A stretch of 33,255 nt of DNA, from assembly GCA_030526515.1 (NCBI GenBank), contig JAUNCQ010000027.1, positions 1 to 33,255 of the forward strand. The letters are read 5' to 3'. Shown here piece after piece: positions 8,384 to 16,724 of this stretch. Position 1 is the first letter of the stretch, and each line of letters opens with the position of its first letter. The stretch comes from Coriobacteriia bacterium. Lineage in GTDB: Bacteria > Actinomycetota > Coriobacteriia > Coriobacteriales > Eggerthellaceae. Made by a program: the position numbers and the translations under genes. Under the pieces are notes generated by a model. That model had not been told where the DNA came from and did no database searches. It saw only the letters and a program-made list of their open reading frames with translations.

Positions 8384-10241
8384 TGCCGTCACCAGCCCGG
8401 CGGACCTGAAGGTCCTGACCGACGATGACCTGGCCATTCTTGCCGACGAGATCCGCGGCGAGATCCTGTCCGTCACGTCCAAGAACGGCGGCCACGTGGC
8501 GTCGTCCCTGGGCGCGGTGGAGACTATCCTGGCCCTGCACAGCCTGCTGGACTGCCCGAAGGACCGCATCCTGTTCGACGTGGGCCACCAGGCCTACGCC
8601 CACAAGCTGGTCACCGGGCGTCTGGAGGATTTCAAGACCCTGCGCAAGTACGGCGGCCTGTCCGGCTTCCCCAAGCCCAGCGAAAGCCCTTACGACGTGC
8701 ATCCGTCCGGTCATGCGTCGGACTCCCTTTCCGTGGCGCTGGGCCTGGCCAAGGCCCGTGACCTGCGGGGCTCGGACGAAAAGATCGTCACTGTCATCGG
8801 CGACGCATCCGTTGCCGGCGGCATGGCCTGGGAGGCGCTGAACCACATCGGCCATGCGCAGACCCCCATGGTCATTGTGCTGAACGACAACGAGATGTCC
8901 ATCTCCCGCAACGTGGGCGCCCTCATGCGCCATCTGGGCATGATGCGCGCCACCACCCAGTACCGTGAGGCCCGCGACTCCATGCAGGACAAGCTGGAGG
9001 CCCGCGGCAAGCTCGGTCGCGGCGTGGTGAGCCTGGGCCGCAACGTGAAGGAGTCGATGAAGCAGTTCATCATTCCTCACTCCATGATCTACGAGCAGCT
9101 GGGCATTGTGTGCACCACGCCCATCGACGGCCACGACATCCCGCTGCTGCGGGAGGTCTTCGCGTCCGTGCTGGAGGCCGACGGCCCGGTGCTGGTCCAT
9201 GTGGTGACCCGCAAGGGCGAAGGCTACAAGCCGGCCATGAAGGACCCTGAGCGGTTCCATGGCGTGGGTCCCTATGACCTGGGTACCGGCCAGCTGCTGA
9301 AGAAGGCCGGCGGACCGCCGACCTACACCGCCGTGTTCGGCGATGCCCTGTGCCGTGAGGCCGAGGCTGATCCGGACATCGTGGCCATGACCGCCGCCAT
9401 GAAGGGCGGTACGGGTCTGGGCGGCTTTGCCCAGAAGTTCCCGGACCGCTTCGTGGACACGGGCATTACCGAAGGTCACGCCGTGGGCATGGCTTCCGGC
9501 ATTGCCGCCGGTGGCAAGAAGCCCTTCGTGTGCATCTACTCCACGTTCCTGCAGCGCGCCCTTGATCAGGTGATCATTGACTGCGCACTGCCCAAGGCCA
9601 ACGTGAAGTTCTGCATTGACCGTGCCGGCGTGGTGGGCGATGACGGCCCCACTCACCATGGCATCTTCGACATTGCATATCTGCGCATGGTGCCTAACAT
9701 GCGGGTGCTGACCCCGTCCAACGAAGCCGAGCTGGTGCACGCCGTGCATACGCTGGCCAAGCTTGAGGGCCCGGCTTCCGTGCGCTATCCTCGCGGTGCC
9801 GCCCAGGGCGTGCCTCTGCCGGAGGAGCCCCAGCTGCTGGAGGTGGGCAAGAGCCGTCTGGTCCGCGAAGGCTCCGACGTGGCCATCCTGACCTTCGGCG
9901 CCGTAAAGACTGCAGCCGAAGGCGCTGCCGACCTGCTGGCCGAGCAGGGCATTTCCGCCCGCGTGGTGGACATGCGCTGGGCCAAGCCGCTTGACGCCCA
10001 GGCCATTGCGGAAGCCGCCGCCACCCAGCTGGTGGTCACCGTGGAGCCGGGTGCCGTTGCCGGCGGTGCGGGCGAAGGCGTGCTGGAGGTGCTGAGCCTG
10101 CAGGGAGCCAAGACGCCCACCCTGGTGCTGGGCATTGGGGACGCGTTCGTGCCCCAGGGCAGCATTCCGCAGCTCATGCACGACCAGGGCCTGGACGCGG
10201 AGGGCATTGCCGCCTCCGTGCTGAAGAAGCTCCGCGGATAG
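8364..10241 (+). CDS. dxs: 1-deoxy-D-xylulose-5-phosphate synthase
   Basis: 625-residue thiamine diphosphate enzyme that condenses pyruvate and glyceraldehyde-3-phosphate, the first step of the MEP isoprenoid pathway. Recognisable blocks are KNGGHVASSLGAVE, LFDVGHQAYAHKL, GLSGFPKPSESPYD, the ThDP motif region (IGDASVAGG ... VIVLNDN), HVVTRKGEGY and the transketolase segments FVDTGITEGHAVGMA and DRAGVVGDDGPTHHG. The ThDP motif reads GDA rather than GDG. The ATG at 8364 follows GAGGAG within xseB and overlaps it by 20 bases; an in-frame ATG at 8325 has no such site. The gene ends the operon; a strong terminator follows about 50 bases downstream. Confidence 0.94.
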   Translation: MSQRILDAVTSPADLKVLTDDDLAILADEIRGEILSVTSKNGGHVASSLGAVETILALHSLLDCPKDRILFDVGHQAYAHKLVTGRLEDFKTLRKYGGLSGFPKPSESPYDVHPSGHASDSLSVALGLAKARDLRGSDEKIVTVIGDASVAGGMAWEALNHIGHAQTPMVIVLNDNEMSISRNVGALMRHLGMMRATTQYREARDSMQDKLEARGKLGRGVVSLGRNVKESMKQFIIPHSMIYEQLGIVCTTPIDGHDIPLLREVFASVLEADGPVLVHVVTRKGEGYKPAMKDPERFHGVGPYDLGTGQLLKKAGGPPTYTAVFGDALCREAEADPDIVAMTAAMKGGTGLGGFAQKFPDRFVDTGITEGHAVGMASGIAAGGKKPFVCIYSTFLQRALDQVIIDCALPKANVKFCIDRAGVVGDDGPTHHGIFDIAYLRMVPNMRVLTPSNEAELVHAVHTLAKLEGPASVRYPRGAAQGVPLPEEPQLLEVGKSRLVREGSDVAILTFGAVKTAAEGAADLLAEQGISARVVDMRWAKPLDAQAIAEAAATQLVVTVEPGAVAGGAGEGVLEVLSLQGAKTPTLVLGIGDAFVPQGSIPQLMHDQGLDAEGIAASVLKKLRG

Positions 10242-10292
10242 GGGAGCGGGTATTTCGTCCTGCTGATCTGAAGCGTGCTACTGGATATGATG

Positions 10293-10325
10293 GCCGGTCC
10301 CGAGGAGTCGGGGCCGGCTCTTTTT
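10293..10325 (+). terminator. Rho-independent terminator of the carboxylase-dxs operon
   Basis: GCCGGTCCCGA (10293-10303) pairs with TCGGGGCCGGC (10308-10318) in an 11-bp stem with one G-U pair and a 4-nt loop. It is followed by CTC and five Ts. Textbook form. Confidence 0.9.
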
Positions 10326-10391
10326 ATGCTCATATGAGTGATGCGGCGCCCGAGGTTCGGCGGTACGGTGTGAGCATGGGTAAATCTGTCT

Positions 10392-10426
10392 TTGGCAGGC
10401 CGTTTCCTCACTGGTAACGGTACACT
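10392..10426 (+). promoter_or_regulatory. Candidate promoter of the first Fn3-like gene
   Basis: TACACT at 10421-10426 follows CTGGTA at 10411-10416, and TTTGGC stands 23 bp upstream of the TACACT. The same CTGGTA-NNNG-TACACT core, with a TTTGCC 23 bp upstream, precedes the second paralogue at 11442-11476. The spacing is too long for a normal sigma-A -35 box, so the TTTGSC part may be an activator site. Confidence 0.45.
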
Positions 10427-10463
10427 GTTGGCAAAGGGATAATACCTGTTAGGAGGGGTAATC

Positions 10464-11417
10464 ATGATTCAGGGCATTTCCCAGCGCATGGTCAGGACAG
10501 CGGCGGTATGCGCCCTGGTCCTGGGTGCCATGGGCCTGGTGGCGGCCACGTCCACCCAGGCTCACGCGCGTACGTACGTGGACCAGCTGACGTCGAACGC
10601 GGTGTACGTCAACTGCGACATGCCGACGGCGGAGCACTCCAAGATCGTGAGCATTGAGCAGTCGGCTCCGTTTGCGGGCGAAACCGCCTTCACGAAGGCC
10701 TCCTGGGCCGCGGTGGGCGATACCAATCGCATCAAGATCAAGGACCTGAAGCCGGGTCGCTTCTACGAGTTCCGCATCACCTACACGTTCACTGACAGCA
10801 GCGGCACGACCACGTCCGAATGGAACGTGTCGGGCAAGACCGTTCCGACCAAGCCGACCCAGGTGAAGCTGGCCGACCAGCTGTACGGTTCGAAGAAGCT
10901 GCGCGTTTCCTTCAAGACCAGCGTCTGCGACGGCTACACCGTGAAGCTTGACCCGGTGAAGAGCGGTCTGAGCACCCGGACCATCACCGAGGACTTCGAT
11001 TCCGACAAGACCCGCGTGATCAAGTCCGCCTACAAGACCGCCTCCCAGAACACCGCCTATCTGACGAGTGTTCGCACCTGGGTGGAGGACGACAAGGGCA
11101 AGCGCTACTACTCCGCCTGGTCCACCAAGGTCCGCCTGCTGCCCCAGCCGGTGCTGAACAAGGTCAAGGCCGTTTCCGGCGGCATGCGCCTGTACTGGAA
11201 CAAGATCAGCGGCGCCACCAGCTACACGTTGTACACCTCCACCACCAAGGGCAGCTGGAGCAAGGTGGGCACCTATAAGGGCACCCAGAAGGTAGTGAAG
11301 TCCATCAAGGGCCGCGCCTTCCAGAAGAAGCGCACCTACTACGCTCTGGTGGTCGCCAACTACGGCAGCACCAGCAAGTCCCCGAAGGTGCTGTACACGG
11401 GCTTCCGCAAGAACTAG
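10464..11417 (+). CDS. Secreted fibronectin type III-like protein, paralogue 1
   Basis: 317-residue predicted secreted protein of unknown function. A signal peptide is clear: charged start (ISQRMVR), hydrophobic core (AVCALVLGAMGLVAA) and an AxA site near QAHA|RTYV. The mature part consists of beta-rich modules typical of fibronectin type III: residues ~30-125, ~126-225 and ~226-317, with YYSAWSTKVRLLPQP and GMRLYWNKISGATSYTLYTS as landmarks. There is no LPXTG sorting signal, transmembrane anchor or catalytic motif, so it is likely released or loosely attached. Start: ATG after a strong TTAGGAGGGG. It is a tandem paralogue of the gene at 11510, with the closest similarity in the C-terminal two thirds. 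Confidence 0.8.
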   Translation: MIQGISQRMVRTAAVCALVLGAMGLVAATSTQAHARTYVDQLTSNAVYVNCDMPTAEHSKIVSIEQSAPFAGETAFTKASWAAVGDTNRIKIKDLKPGRFYEFRITYTFTDSSGTTTSEWNVSGKTVPTKPTQVKLADQLYGSKKLRVSFKTSVCDGYTVKLDPVKSGLSTRTITEDFDSDKTRVIKSAYKTASQNTAYLTSVRTWVEDDKGKRYYSAWSTKVRLLPQPVLNKVKAVSGGMRLYWNKISGATSYTLYTSTTKGSWSKVGTYKGTQKVVKSIKGRAFQKKRTYYALVVANYGSTSKSPKVLYTGFRKN

Positions 11418-11441
11418 CGCCTGTTGGGGCGGTTCGCGCTT

Positions 11442-11476
11442 TTGCCGGCTAAAGTAACCGCTGGTAGGAGTACACT
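11442..11476 (+). promoter_or_regulatory. Candidate promoter of the second Fn3-like gene
   Basis: TACACT at 11471-11476 follows CTGGTA at 11461-11466, with TTTGCC from 11441. It matches the upstream paralogue's promoter core at the same spacing while the surrounding DNA differs, which suggests that each gene has its own promoter. Confidence 0.45.
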
Positions 11477-11509
11477 AGAGACATCGGACTATTTCTTTAG
11501 GAGGGATTT

Positions 11510-12475
11510 ATGGTTACGAGCATTTCCCAGCGCGCAGCTCGGATCGCGGCGGTCTTCGCCCTGGTCCTGGGTGCCGCAGGCCTGGTTGCCGCTACGTCGG
11601 GCCAGGCGCAGGCTGTCACCTACGTGGACGGTCTGACCACCAGCTCCATCACCGTCAACTGCGACCTGAGCGCTTACAACCAGGTTCGCGTTGACTACGT
11701 GGAGGCATCTGCCCAGTACGCTGACGACAGCACCTACAAGAAGCGCTCTTGGGAGATCGTTCCCAACAGCAATCGCGTGAAGGTCAAGGGCCTGGCCGCG
11801 GGCGTGTACTACGGCATCCGCATTCACTACAGCTACAACTTCAGCGATGACGGCACCTGGTATGACGGCACCTGGTCCACCTTTGCCAAGACCGTTCCGA
11901 ACAAGCCCACCAAGGTGAAGATTGCTGATCAGCTGTACGCCACCAAGAAGCTGAGCGTTTCCTTCAAGACCGGCGCCTGCGACGGCTACACCGTGAAGCT
12001 GGATCCGGTGAAGAAGGGCCTGAGCAACAAGTACATCAAGTCTGACTACGGCGTTCTCAAGACCGGCTACGCCACCACCACCTACGCGAGCGCTTCCCAG
12101 AACACCGCTTACTACGCAACCGTCCGCACCTGGGTCAAGGACGACAACAACAAGAAGTACTACTCCGCTTGGTCCACCAAGATCCGCCTGCTGCCCCAGC
12201 CGGTGCTGACCAAGGCCAAGTCCATCAAGGGCGGCATCCGCATCTACTGGAACAAGGTCAGCGGCGCCAGCAGCTACACCCTGTACACCTCCACCACCCG
12301 GGGCAACTGGAGCAAGGTGGGCACCTTCAAGAGCACCTACAAGAACCTGAAGACCGTCAAGGGCCGTAGCATCAAGGTCGGCAAGACCTACTACGCCATG
12401 GTCGTTGCCAACTACGGTAGCAAGTACAAGTCTCCCAAGGCCCTGTGCCGTGGCTTCTATCGCTACTACACGTAG
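11510..12475 (+). CDS. Secreted fibronectin type III-like protein, paralogue 2
   Basis: 321-residue paralogue of the preceding protein. It has a signal peptide (ISQRAARIAAV, then a hydrophobic stretch ending ATSGQAQA) and the same three beta-rich modules; the block YYSAWSTKIRLLPQPVL and the module SGASSYTLYTSTTRGNWSK are nearly identical between the two. The N-terminal ~100 mature residues differ most (tyrosine-rich here: YVEASAQYADDSTY, then SYNFSDDGTWYDG), so this part probably carries the specific binding function. No anchor or catalytic site is seen. The ATG follows TTAGGAGGG. A terminator lies 27 bases after the stop. Confidence 0.8.
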   Translation: MVTSISQRAARIAAVFALVLGAAGLVAATSGQAQAVTYVDGLTTSSITVNCDLSAYNQVRVDYVEASAQYADDSTYKKRSWEIVPNSNRVKVKGLAAGVYYGIRIHYSYNFSDDGTWYDGTWSTFAKTVPNKPTKVKIADQLYATKKLSVSFKTGACDGYTVKLDPVKKGLSNKYIKSDYGVLKTGYATTTYASASQNTAYYATVRTWVKDDNNKKYYSAWSTKIRLLPQPVLTKAKSIKGGIRIYWNKVSGASSYTLYTSTTRGNWSKVGTFKSTYKNLKTVKGRSIKVGKTYYAMVVANYGSKYKSPKALCRGFYRYYT

Positions 12476-12502
12476 GATCTGCGCCTGATGCAGGTTGCTT
12501 CC

Positions 12503-12528
12503 GAGCCGCCCTCCGGGGCGGCTCTTTT
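12503..12528 (+). terminator. Rho-independent terminator after the Fn3-like pair
   Basis: GAGCCGCCC (12503-12511) and GGGCGGCTC (12516-12524) form a perfect 9-bp stem with a 4-nt loop, followed by four Ts. Confidence 0.88.
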
Positions 12529-12565
12529 CGTCTTGGGGCGCGTTTGGGCGCGCACGGCAAAAGGA

Positions 12566-12613
12566 AAGGGGACGAAAGGGCCGCTGGTTTGCGGATTCCC
12601 CTTTCGTCCCCTT
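12566..12613 (-). terminator. Long hairpin with GGGGACGAAA arms, likely terminator of the CobW-type gene
   Basis: AAGGGGACGAAAGGG (12566-12580) pairs perfectly with CCCTTTCGTCCCCTT (12599-12613), a 15-bp stem with an 18-nt loop. On the minus strand it stands 31 bases after the CobW-type stop and is followed by TCCTTTT, so it can end that transcript. The arms share the GGACGAA/TTCGTCC core with the hairpins at 14050 and 18454. Confidence 0.7.
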
Positions 12614-12643
12614 GGCTTGCGGAGTGCTGGTGGGTGCGGGTCG

Positions 12644-13891
12644 CTACTGCTTCAGGCAGGCGTCCAGCATGGCCTCGATGGCGGGACGGTCCATGTCCTT
12701 GCCGATGATGACCAGCTCGATGCGGCGGTCGCCCACCTCTTCGTCCCAGATGGCCTGCATGCCGGGGTTGTCGGCCAGGATGCGTTTCTGCTGGTAGGGG
12801 TTGCGGGCGGCTACCCAGGGGCCGTCGTCTTCGAAGTTGACCTGGCGGCCGGCCTGCTCGAACATCATGCAGGTCGCGTTGTCACAGCTGAACCACAGGT
12901 TGCCCTTGGAGCGGATGATGTTGCGAGGCCAGGTGGCCAGGCAGGCTTCGAAGGCCTCCTTCACGAAGGGCTTGCGGCGCTCGTAGACGAAGGTGCTGAT
13001 GCCGTACTCGGACAGGTGGTCGTGGCCTTCGCCGCAGTGGCCGCAGGTGCAGCCGGGACCGTGCTCGTGCTCATGGTCCTGCTCATGGTCATGGCCGTGG
13101 TCGTGGCAGCCGCAGTCGTGATGGTCGTGGCCATGCTCGTGCTCGTGCTCGAACTCGGCGTTGGTTTCGTCCGCATGGCGCAGAGCCTCCACCCAGCCGG
13201 CGGAGCCGAAGACCTTCTTGAAGTCATAGCGGTCGGTGTTCAGCAGGTCGGTCAGGGGAACGTCGCAGCGGACGGCCTCGATGATCTTGGCGTGCTTCTG
13301 CAGGGTGCCCACGATGGCGCGGAGCTCGGCCATCTGCTCGGGGGTCACCGTGTCCGCCTTGTTCAGGATCAGGGTGGAGCAGAACTCGATCTGGTTGATC
13401 AGCAGCTTTTCGATGGCGTCTTCCTCGGGGTTGATCTGGAGCAGGTCCTCGCCGCCGTTGAATTCGTCGAACATGCGGGCGCAGTCCACCACGGCGATCA
13501 GGTTGTCCAGGGTTGCCTCGGTGTCATAGTCCCAGCTTTCGTCGCAGAACTGCTTGATGCTGAAGGCAATGGGCATGGGGTCGCAGATGCCGGAGGCCTC
13601 GATGACGATGTAGTCGAAGTTGCCGCTGAAGGCCAGGCCGCGCAGCTGCGTGGTCAGGTTGTCCGAAAGGGAGCAGCAGATGCAGCCGTTGGTCATGGGG
13701 ATCAGGCTGTCGTCCACGGTGCTCACGGTGCCGGAGCTTGCGATCAGGTTGGCGTCCACGTTGACTTCGCCGATGTCGTTGACGATGACGGCGGCGCGGA
13801 TGCCTTCGTTGTTGGTCAGGATGTGGTTGAGCAAGGTCGTCTTGCCGGCTCCCAGGTAGCCGGTGAGAATCGCCAGCTTCACTCTATTCAT
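12644..13891 (-). CDS. CobW/COG0523 family GTP-binding metallochaperone
   Basis: 415-residue G3E GTPase of the CobW/ZNG family, which uses GTP to deliver metal, usually zinc or cobalt, to target proteins. Visible motifs: Walker A GYLGAGKTTLLN at residues ~9-20, the metal-binding CxCC motif (NGCICCSL), a Walker B-like segment (YIVIEASGICDP) and the guanine motif NKAD. A His/Cys-rich insert with repeated HEHEHGHDHH and GCTCGHCGEGHDH patterns (residues ~245-290) is a likely metal reservoir. The C-terminal CobW domain follows (GNLWFS ... RIELVIIGKDMDR). The start at 13891 has AGGAGGAGG upstream; a longer in-frame ORF to 13957 lacks one. No metal transporter or Zur gene is adjacent. Confidence 0.9.
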   Translation of the reverse strand: MNRVKLAILTGYLGAGKTTLLNHILTNNEGIRAAVIVNDIGEVNVDANLIASSGTVSTVDDSLIPMTNGCICCSLSDNLTTQLRGLAFSGNFDYIVIEASGICDPMPIAFSIKQFCDESWDYDTEATLDNLIAVVDCARMFDEFNGGEDLLQINPEEDAIEKLLINQIEFCSTLILNKADTVTPEQMAELRAIVGTLQKHAKIIEAVRCDVPLTDLLNTDRYDFKKVFGSAGWVEALRHADETNAEFEHEHEHGHDHHDCGCHDHGHDHEQDHEHEHGPGCTCGHCGEGHDHLSEYGISTFVYERRKPFVKEAFEACLATWPRNIIRSKGNLWFSCDNATCMMFEQAGRQVNFEDDGPWVAARNPYQQKRILADNPGMQAIWDEEVGDRRIELVIIGKDMDRPAIEAMLDACLKQ

Positions 13892-13947
13892 GGGTATCCT
13901 CCTCCTAATTGGCCGCGACGGGCCAAGGTACCGATGTTTCGTATGAC

Positions 13948-13976
13948 ATTGTGTCACTGCGGCGGGCTAAAGTAAA
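13948..13976 (-). promoter_or_regulatory. Candidate promoter of the CobW-type gene
   Basis: On the minus strand TTTACT (13976-13971), a 17-bp spacer and CACAAT (13953-13948) match four of six bases at each box. It lies 57 bases upstream of the start codon. Confidence 0.45.
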
Positions 13977-13992
13977 ACCGCGGGGCCCGCGC
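13972..13992 (-). terminator. Possible terminator of the GNAT gene
   Basis: On the minus strand CGCGG-GCC-CCGCG is followed by GTTTTACTTT. The stem is only about five pairs with a three-base loop, about 80 bases after the acetyltransferase stop. It overlaps the -35 box of the next gene, so it may be weak. Confidence 0.4.
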
Positions 13993-14049
13993 TGCCGACC
14001 CAGGTGGGCGTGGCGCAGGGTCGGGCGCAGCTGCCCGCCATGGAGTTCG

Positions 14050-14066
14050 GGACGAAACCTTCGTCC
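14050..14066. repeat. Short inverted repeat GGACGAA/TTCGTCC
   Basis: GGACGAA (14050-14056) and TTCGTCC (14060-14066) form a 7-bp dyad with a 3-nt loop, 4 bases beyond the acetyltransferase stop codon. The arms match those of the longer hairpins at 12566 and 18454. Confidence 0.6.
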
Positions 14067-14070
14067 TGCG

Positions 14071-14610
14071 CTAGGCCTGCTTCTCCATGATGTAGTCGTC
14101 CATGATGAAGCCCTGGCCGATGTCCGTTTCCACGGCGTCGATGGTCTTGAAGCCCTTGGCCTGGTAGCAGCGGATGCCCAGTTCGTTGCCCTTGTTGACG
14201 GTCAGGTACATGGCGCGCAGGTCGCGCTGGACGCACAGGGCCGTGTAGAACTGGATGACGCGGCTGGCGTAGTGCTTGCCGCGCTCGCTGGCCAGCAGGT
14301 AGATCTTGGAGATGAAGAAGCGGTTTGTTTCCGGCTCCTCGTGGCCGCCGGTGAAGCCTACGATGGGACGACCGTCCGGGGCCTTCCAGGGGCTGTCGGA
14401 CTGGCCCTCCGGCACGGTCAGGAACCAGTACTCGTAGCCTTCGGAGGCCATCTGGCGCTGGATGGCGGGCAGGCTCTGGAACTGCTCGATCATGTAGTCG
14501 GTCTGGGCCTGGCCGATGTGCTGGGGCCAGTACTCGTTCCAGATTTCGCCCGCAATGCCGGCAAGAAGCTCCTGGTCCTGGACGCGTACGGGCAGGAAAT
14601 CGATGGTCAT
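14071..14610 (-). CDS. GNAT family N-acetyltransferase
   Basis: 179-residue predicted acetyl-CoA-dependent N-acetyltransferase. The GNAT fold is recognisable from the strand-helix motif FFISKIYLLASERGKHYASRVIQF, with the acetyl-CoA loop degenerated to SERGKHYAS (usual Q/RxxGxG/A), and the late segment LTVNKGNELGIRCYQAKGFK, which is a typical GNAT motif B. The N-terminus (IAGEIWNEYWPQHIGQAQTDYMIEQF) resembles acetyltransferases of unknown substrate common in gut bacteria. The start at 14610 has AAAGGAG upstream. It is read alone and divergently from the ammonium transporter. Confidence 0.85.
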   Translation of the reverse strand: MTIDFLPVRVQDQELLAGIAGEIWNEYWPQHIGQAQTDYMIEQFQSLPAIQRQMASEGYEYWFLTVPEGQSDSPWKAPDGRPIVGFTGGHEEPETNRFFISKIYLLASERGKHYASRVIQFYTALCVQRDLRAMYLTVNKGNELGIRCYQAKGFKTIDAVETDIGQGFIMDDYIMEKQA

Positions 14611-14903
14611 AGGGTGTTCTCCTTTATTAGTTGGTGGGCAGTGCGCCTGCGGCTGGCCCGGCCCGGAGCCGCGGGTGCGGCGGGCGGCGGGGGAGTCGCG
14701 GCGGGTCTTTCGCCCTCTGTGCCCGCTGCGTCAGGGTCCGGAGGCGGGCGGCGATGGGTTTATTTCCGTATTGTATCGCTTGCGTTTCCCAGTGGCTAAA
14801 ACGCGTTTTTGCTTTGGTTAACAGAACAAGGCGAAACACTTCCTGAAACATTCGCGGGTGAAACTTTGAGCATCAAATCACTTAGCGACTTGAGGAGGTA
14901 AAG

Positions 14904-16205
14904 ATGTTTGATACGGGATCGACCGGCTTCATGCTGGTATGCGCCATGTTGGTGCTGTTGATGACGCCCGGCCTGGCGTTCTTCTACGGCGGTCTTTCGC
15001 GAAGGAAGAACGTGGGCAACACCATGGCCATGTGCTTCGTGACCATTGGCATTGTTGCGATTACGTGGTGCCTGGTGGGATGGTCGTTCGCTTACGGCGG
15101 CGACGGTTCCTGCCCGTTCTTCGGCGGCTTCGACCAGATCGGTCTGACGCAGCTGACGCAGGACATGCTTTCGGAGGAAGGTGACGGCAGCGGTTATCCG
15201 GGCATCATCGACGTGATCTTCCAGGCAGCGTTCTGCATGATCACCACCGCCATCATCACGGGCGGCGTTGCCGGCCGTATGAAGTTCGGCGCGGTGTGCG
15301 TGTTCCTGGCTGCTTGGACCGTGATCGTGTACCCGGCCCTGGCCCACATGGTGTGGGGCGGCGAAGGCTCCCTGATCGGCGATAACCTGGGTGCCCTTGA
15401 CTTTGCAGGCGGCGACGTGGTTCACATCAGCTCCGGCCTGACTGCCCTGGTGCTGGCCCTGGTCTGCGGTCGCCGCAAGGGCTTCGGCATGATGAGCTAC
15501 CGCGCTCACAACGTTCCCTTCGTGGCGCTGGGCGCAACCTTGCTGTGGTTCGGTTGGTTCGGCTTCAACGCTGGCTCCGAGTTTGCTGCTGACGGCACTG
15601 CCGGCCTGGCTCTGGTGAACACCGTGTTCGCTTCCGGCGCTGCCCTGGTTTCCTGGCTGGTGGTCGAGCGCATCCGCGTTGGCAAGCCCACCCTGGTCGG
15701 CGCTGCAACCGGTCTGGTTGCCGGCCTGGTCGTGATCACCCCGGCTGCTGGCTTCGTGGAGCCCTGGGCAGCCATCATCATGGGCCTGATCGTTTCTCCC
15801 ATCTGCTACTTCGCCATTTCCTTCTGCAAGGCAAAGTTCGGCTACGACGATGCCCTTGACGCCTTCGGCTGCCACTGCGTGGGCGGTGTTGTAGGCGGCA
15901 TCCTGACCGGCCTGTTCTGCGTGCCGCAGCTGGCTTGGGAAAGCGCCGCAAGCGCTGGCGTGATCGGCGCTGGCGGTCAGTGGGGCGGCCTGTTCTACAC
16001 TGGTGACCCGGCCCTGCTGCTTGCCCAGGTGGAAGGCATTGCACTGACCTTTGTGTTCGTGGGCATCCTGAGCCTGGTGCTGGCCCTGATCGTGAAGCTG
16101 ATCTTCAAGGGCAGCCTGCGCGTGGCCGACTCTGACGAGGCAATGGGCCTGGACGTTTCCGCACACGGCGAGTCCGCTTACCCGGCATACGTTGGCCTGG
16201 ACTAG
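14904..16205 (+). CDS. amtB: Ammonium transporter Amt
   Basis: 433-residue Amt/MEP/Rh channel with eleven hydrophobic helices. It starts directly with the first helix (GFMLVCAMLVLLMTPGLAFFYGGLSR), so no cleaved signal is evident. Conserved pore elements are present: DFAGGDVVHISSG with the first pore histidine His174, and DAFGCHCVGGVVGG with the second, His324. The C-terminal tail (DEAMGLDVSAHGESAY) is the conserved cytoplasmic segment that contacts PII. A good Shine-Dalgarno sequence (GAGGAGG) precedes the ATG. The PII gene follows after 31 bases, the standard amtB-glnK pair. The 293 bases upstream are AT-richer near 14761-14890 but show no promoter I would commit to. Confidence 0.95.
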   Translation: MFDTGSTGFMLVCAMLVLLMTPGLAFFYGGLSRRKNVGNTMAMCFVTIGIVAITWCLVGWSFAYGGDGSCPFFGGFDQIGLTQLTQDMLSEEGDGSGYPGIIDVIFQAAFCMITTAIITGGVAGRMKFGAVCVFLAAWTVIVYPALAHMVWGGEGSLIGDNLGALDFAGGDVVHISSGLTALVLALVCGRRKGFGMMSYRAHNVPFVALGATLLWFGWFGFNAGSEFAADGTAGLALVNTVFASGAALVSWLVVERIRVGKPTLVGAATGLVAGLVVITPAAGFVEPWAAIIMGLIVSPICYFAISFCKAKFGYDDALDAFGCHCVGGVVGGILTGLFCVPQLAWESAASAGVIGAGGQWGGLFYTGDPALLLAQVEGIALTFVFVGILSLVLALIVKLIFKGSLRVADSDEAMGLDVSAHGESAYPAYVGLD

Positions 16206-16236
16206 CCTGGACCATCTAGAGAGGACGTGAGTTTAC

Positions 16237-16575
16237 ATGAAGCGAATCATTGCGATTGTCCGACCCGAAAAGCTCGAGCCGGTGAAGGAAGCCCTGTTCG
16301 CAGCAAGCGTTTCCGGCATGACCATCACCCAGGTCAACGGCTGCGGCAACCAGCATGGTTGGAAGGAGTACTTCCGCGGCACCGAGGTCTTGCTGAACAT
16401 GGTCCCCAAGGTCCGGTTCGAGATCGTGACCGACGACGCCGAGGTCCAGCGAATCGTGGACGTGATCGTTGACGCGGCGGCCACCGGCCAGGTGGGTGAC
16501 GGCAAGATCTTCATTTCCCCGGTGGAGGAGGTCATCCGCATCCGCACCGGTGAGCGCGGCGCAGGCGCGGTCTAG
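16237..16575 (+). CDS. glnK: PII nitrogen regulatory protein (GlnK) without the Tyr51 modification site
   Basis: 112-residue PII protein, a trimeric sensor of ATP/ADP and 2-oxoglutarate that blocks the ammonium channel. It aligns with E. coli GlnB without gaps to residue 51. Nucleotide-binding residues are kept: Gly37, Gln39, the VGDGKIF loop (Gly-Asp-Gly-Lys) and RIRTGERG near the end. In the T-loop, HGWKEYFRGTEVLLN has Phe at 46 and Val at 51, so the tyrosine uridylylated or adenylylated in other PII proteins is absent. Arg38 is Asn. The ATG is preceded by GAGAGGA. Its place behind amtB supports the GlnK role. Confidence 0.93.
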   Translation: MKRIIAIVRPEKLEPVKEALFAASVSGMTITQVNGCGNQHGWKEYFRGTEVLLNMVPKVRFEIVTDDAEVQRIVDVIVDAAATGQVGDGKIFISPVEEVIRIRTGERGAGAV

Positions 16576-16724
16576 CCTGACGTGGGACAGCGCCGGCGGG
16601 GCGGCCCCCTCCAGCCCGGTCGGCGCGATGCTCCCGGAACCTTGACAACCTCGGCGGTCCGACCAGTGTTCCCGTTTCTGGTCGCGACCCGGCGGCGATC
16701 TGTGTGGCGTCGCCTTCCGTTCCC

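Noticed and set aside
12488-13975. 495-residue plus-strand open frame opposite the CobW-type gene
   Set aside because: Composition is that of an antisense shadow, and it starts inside the Fn3 terminator.
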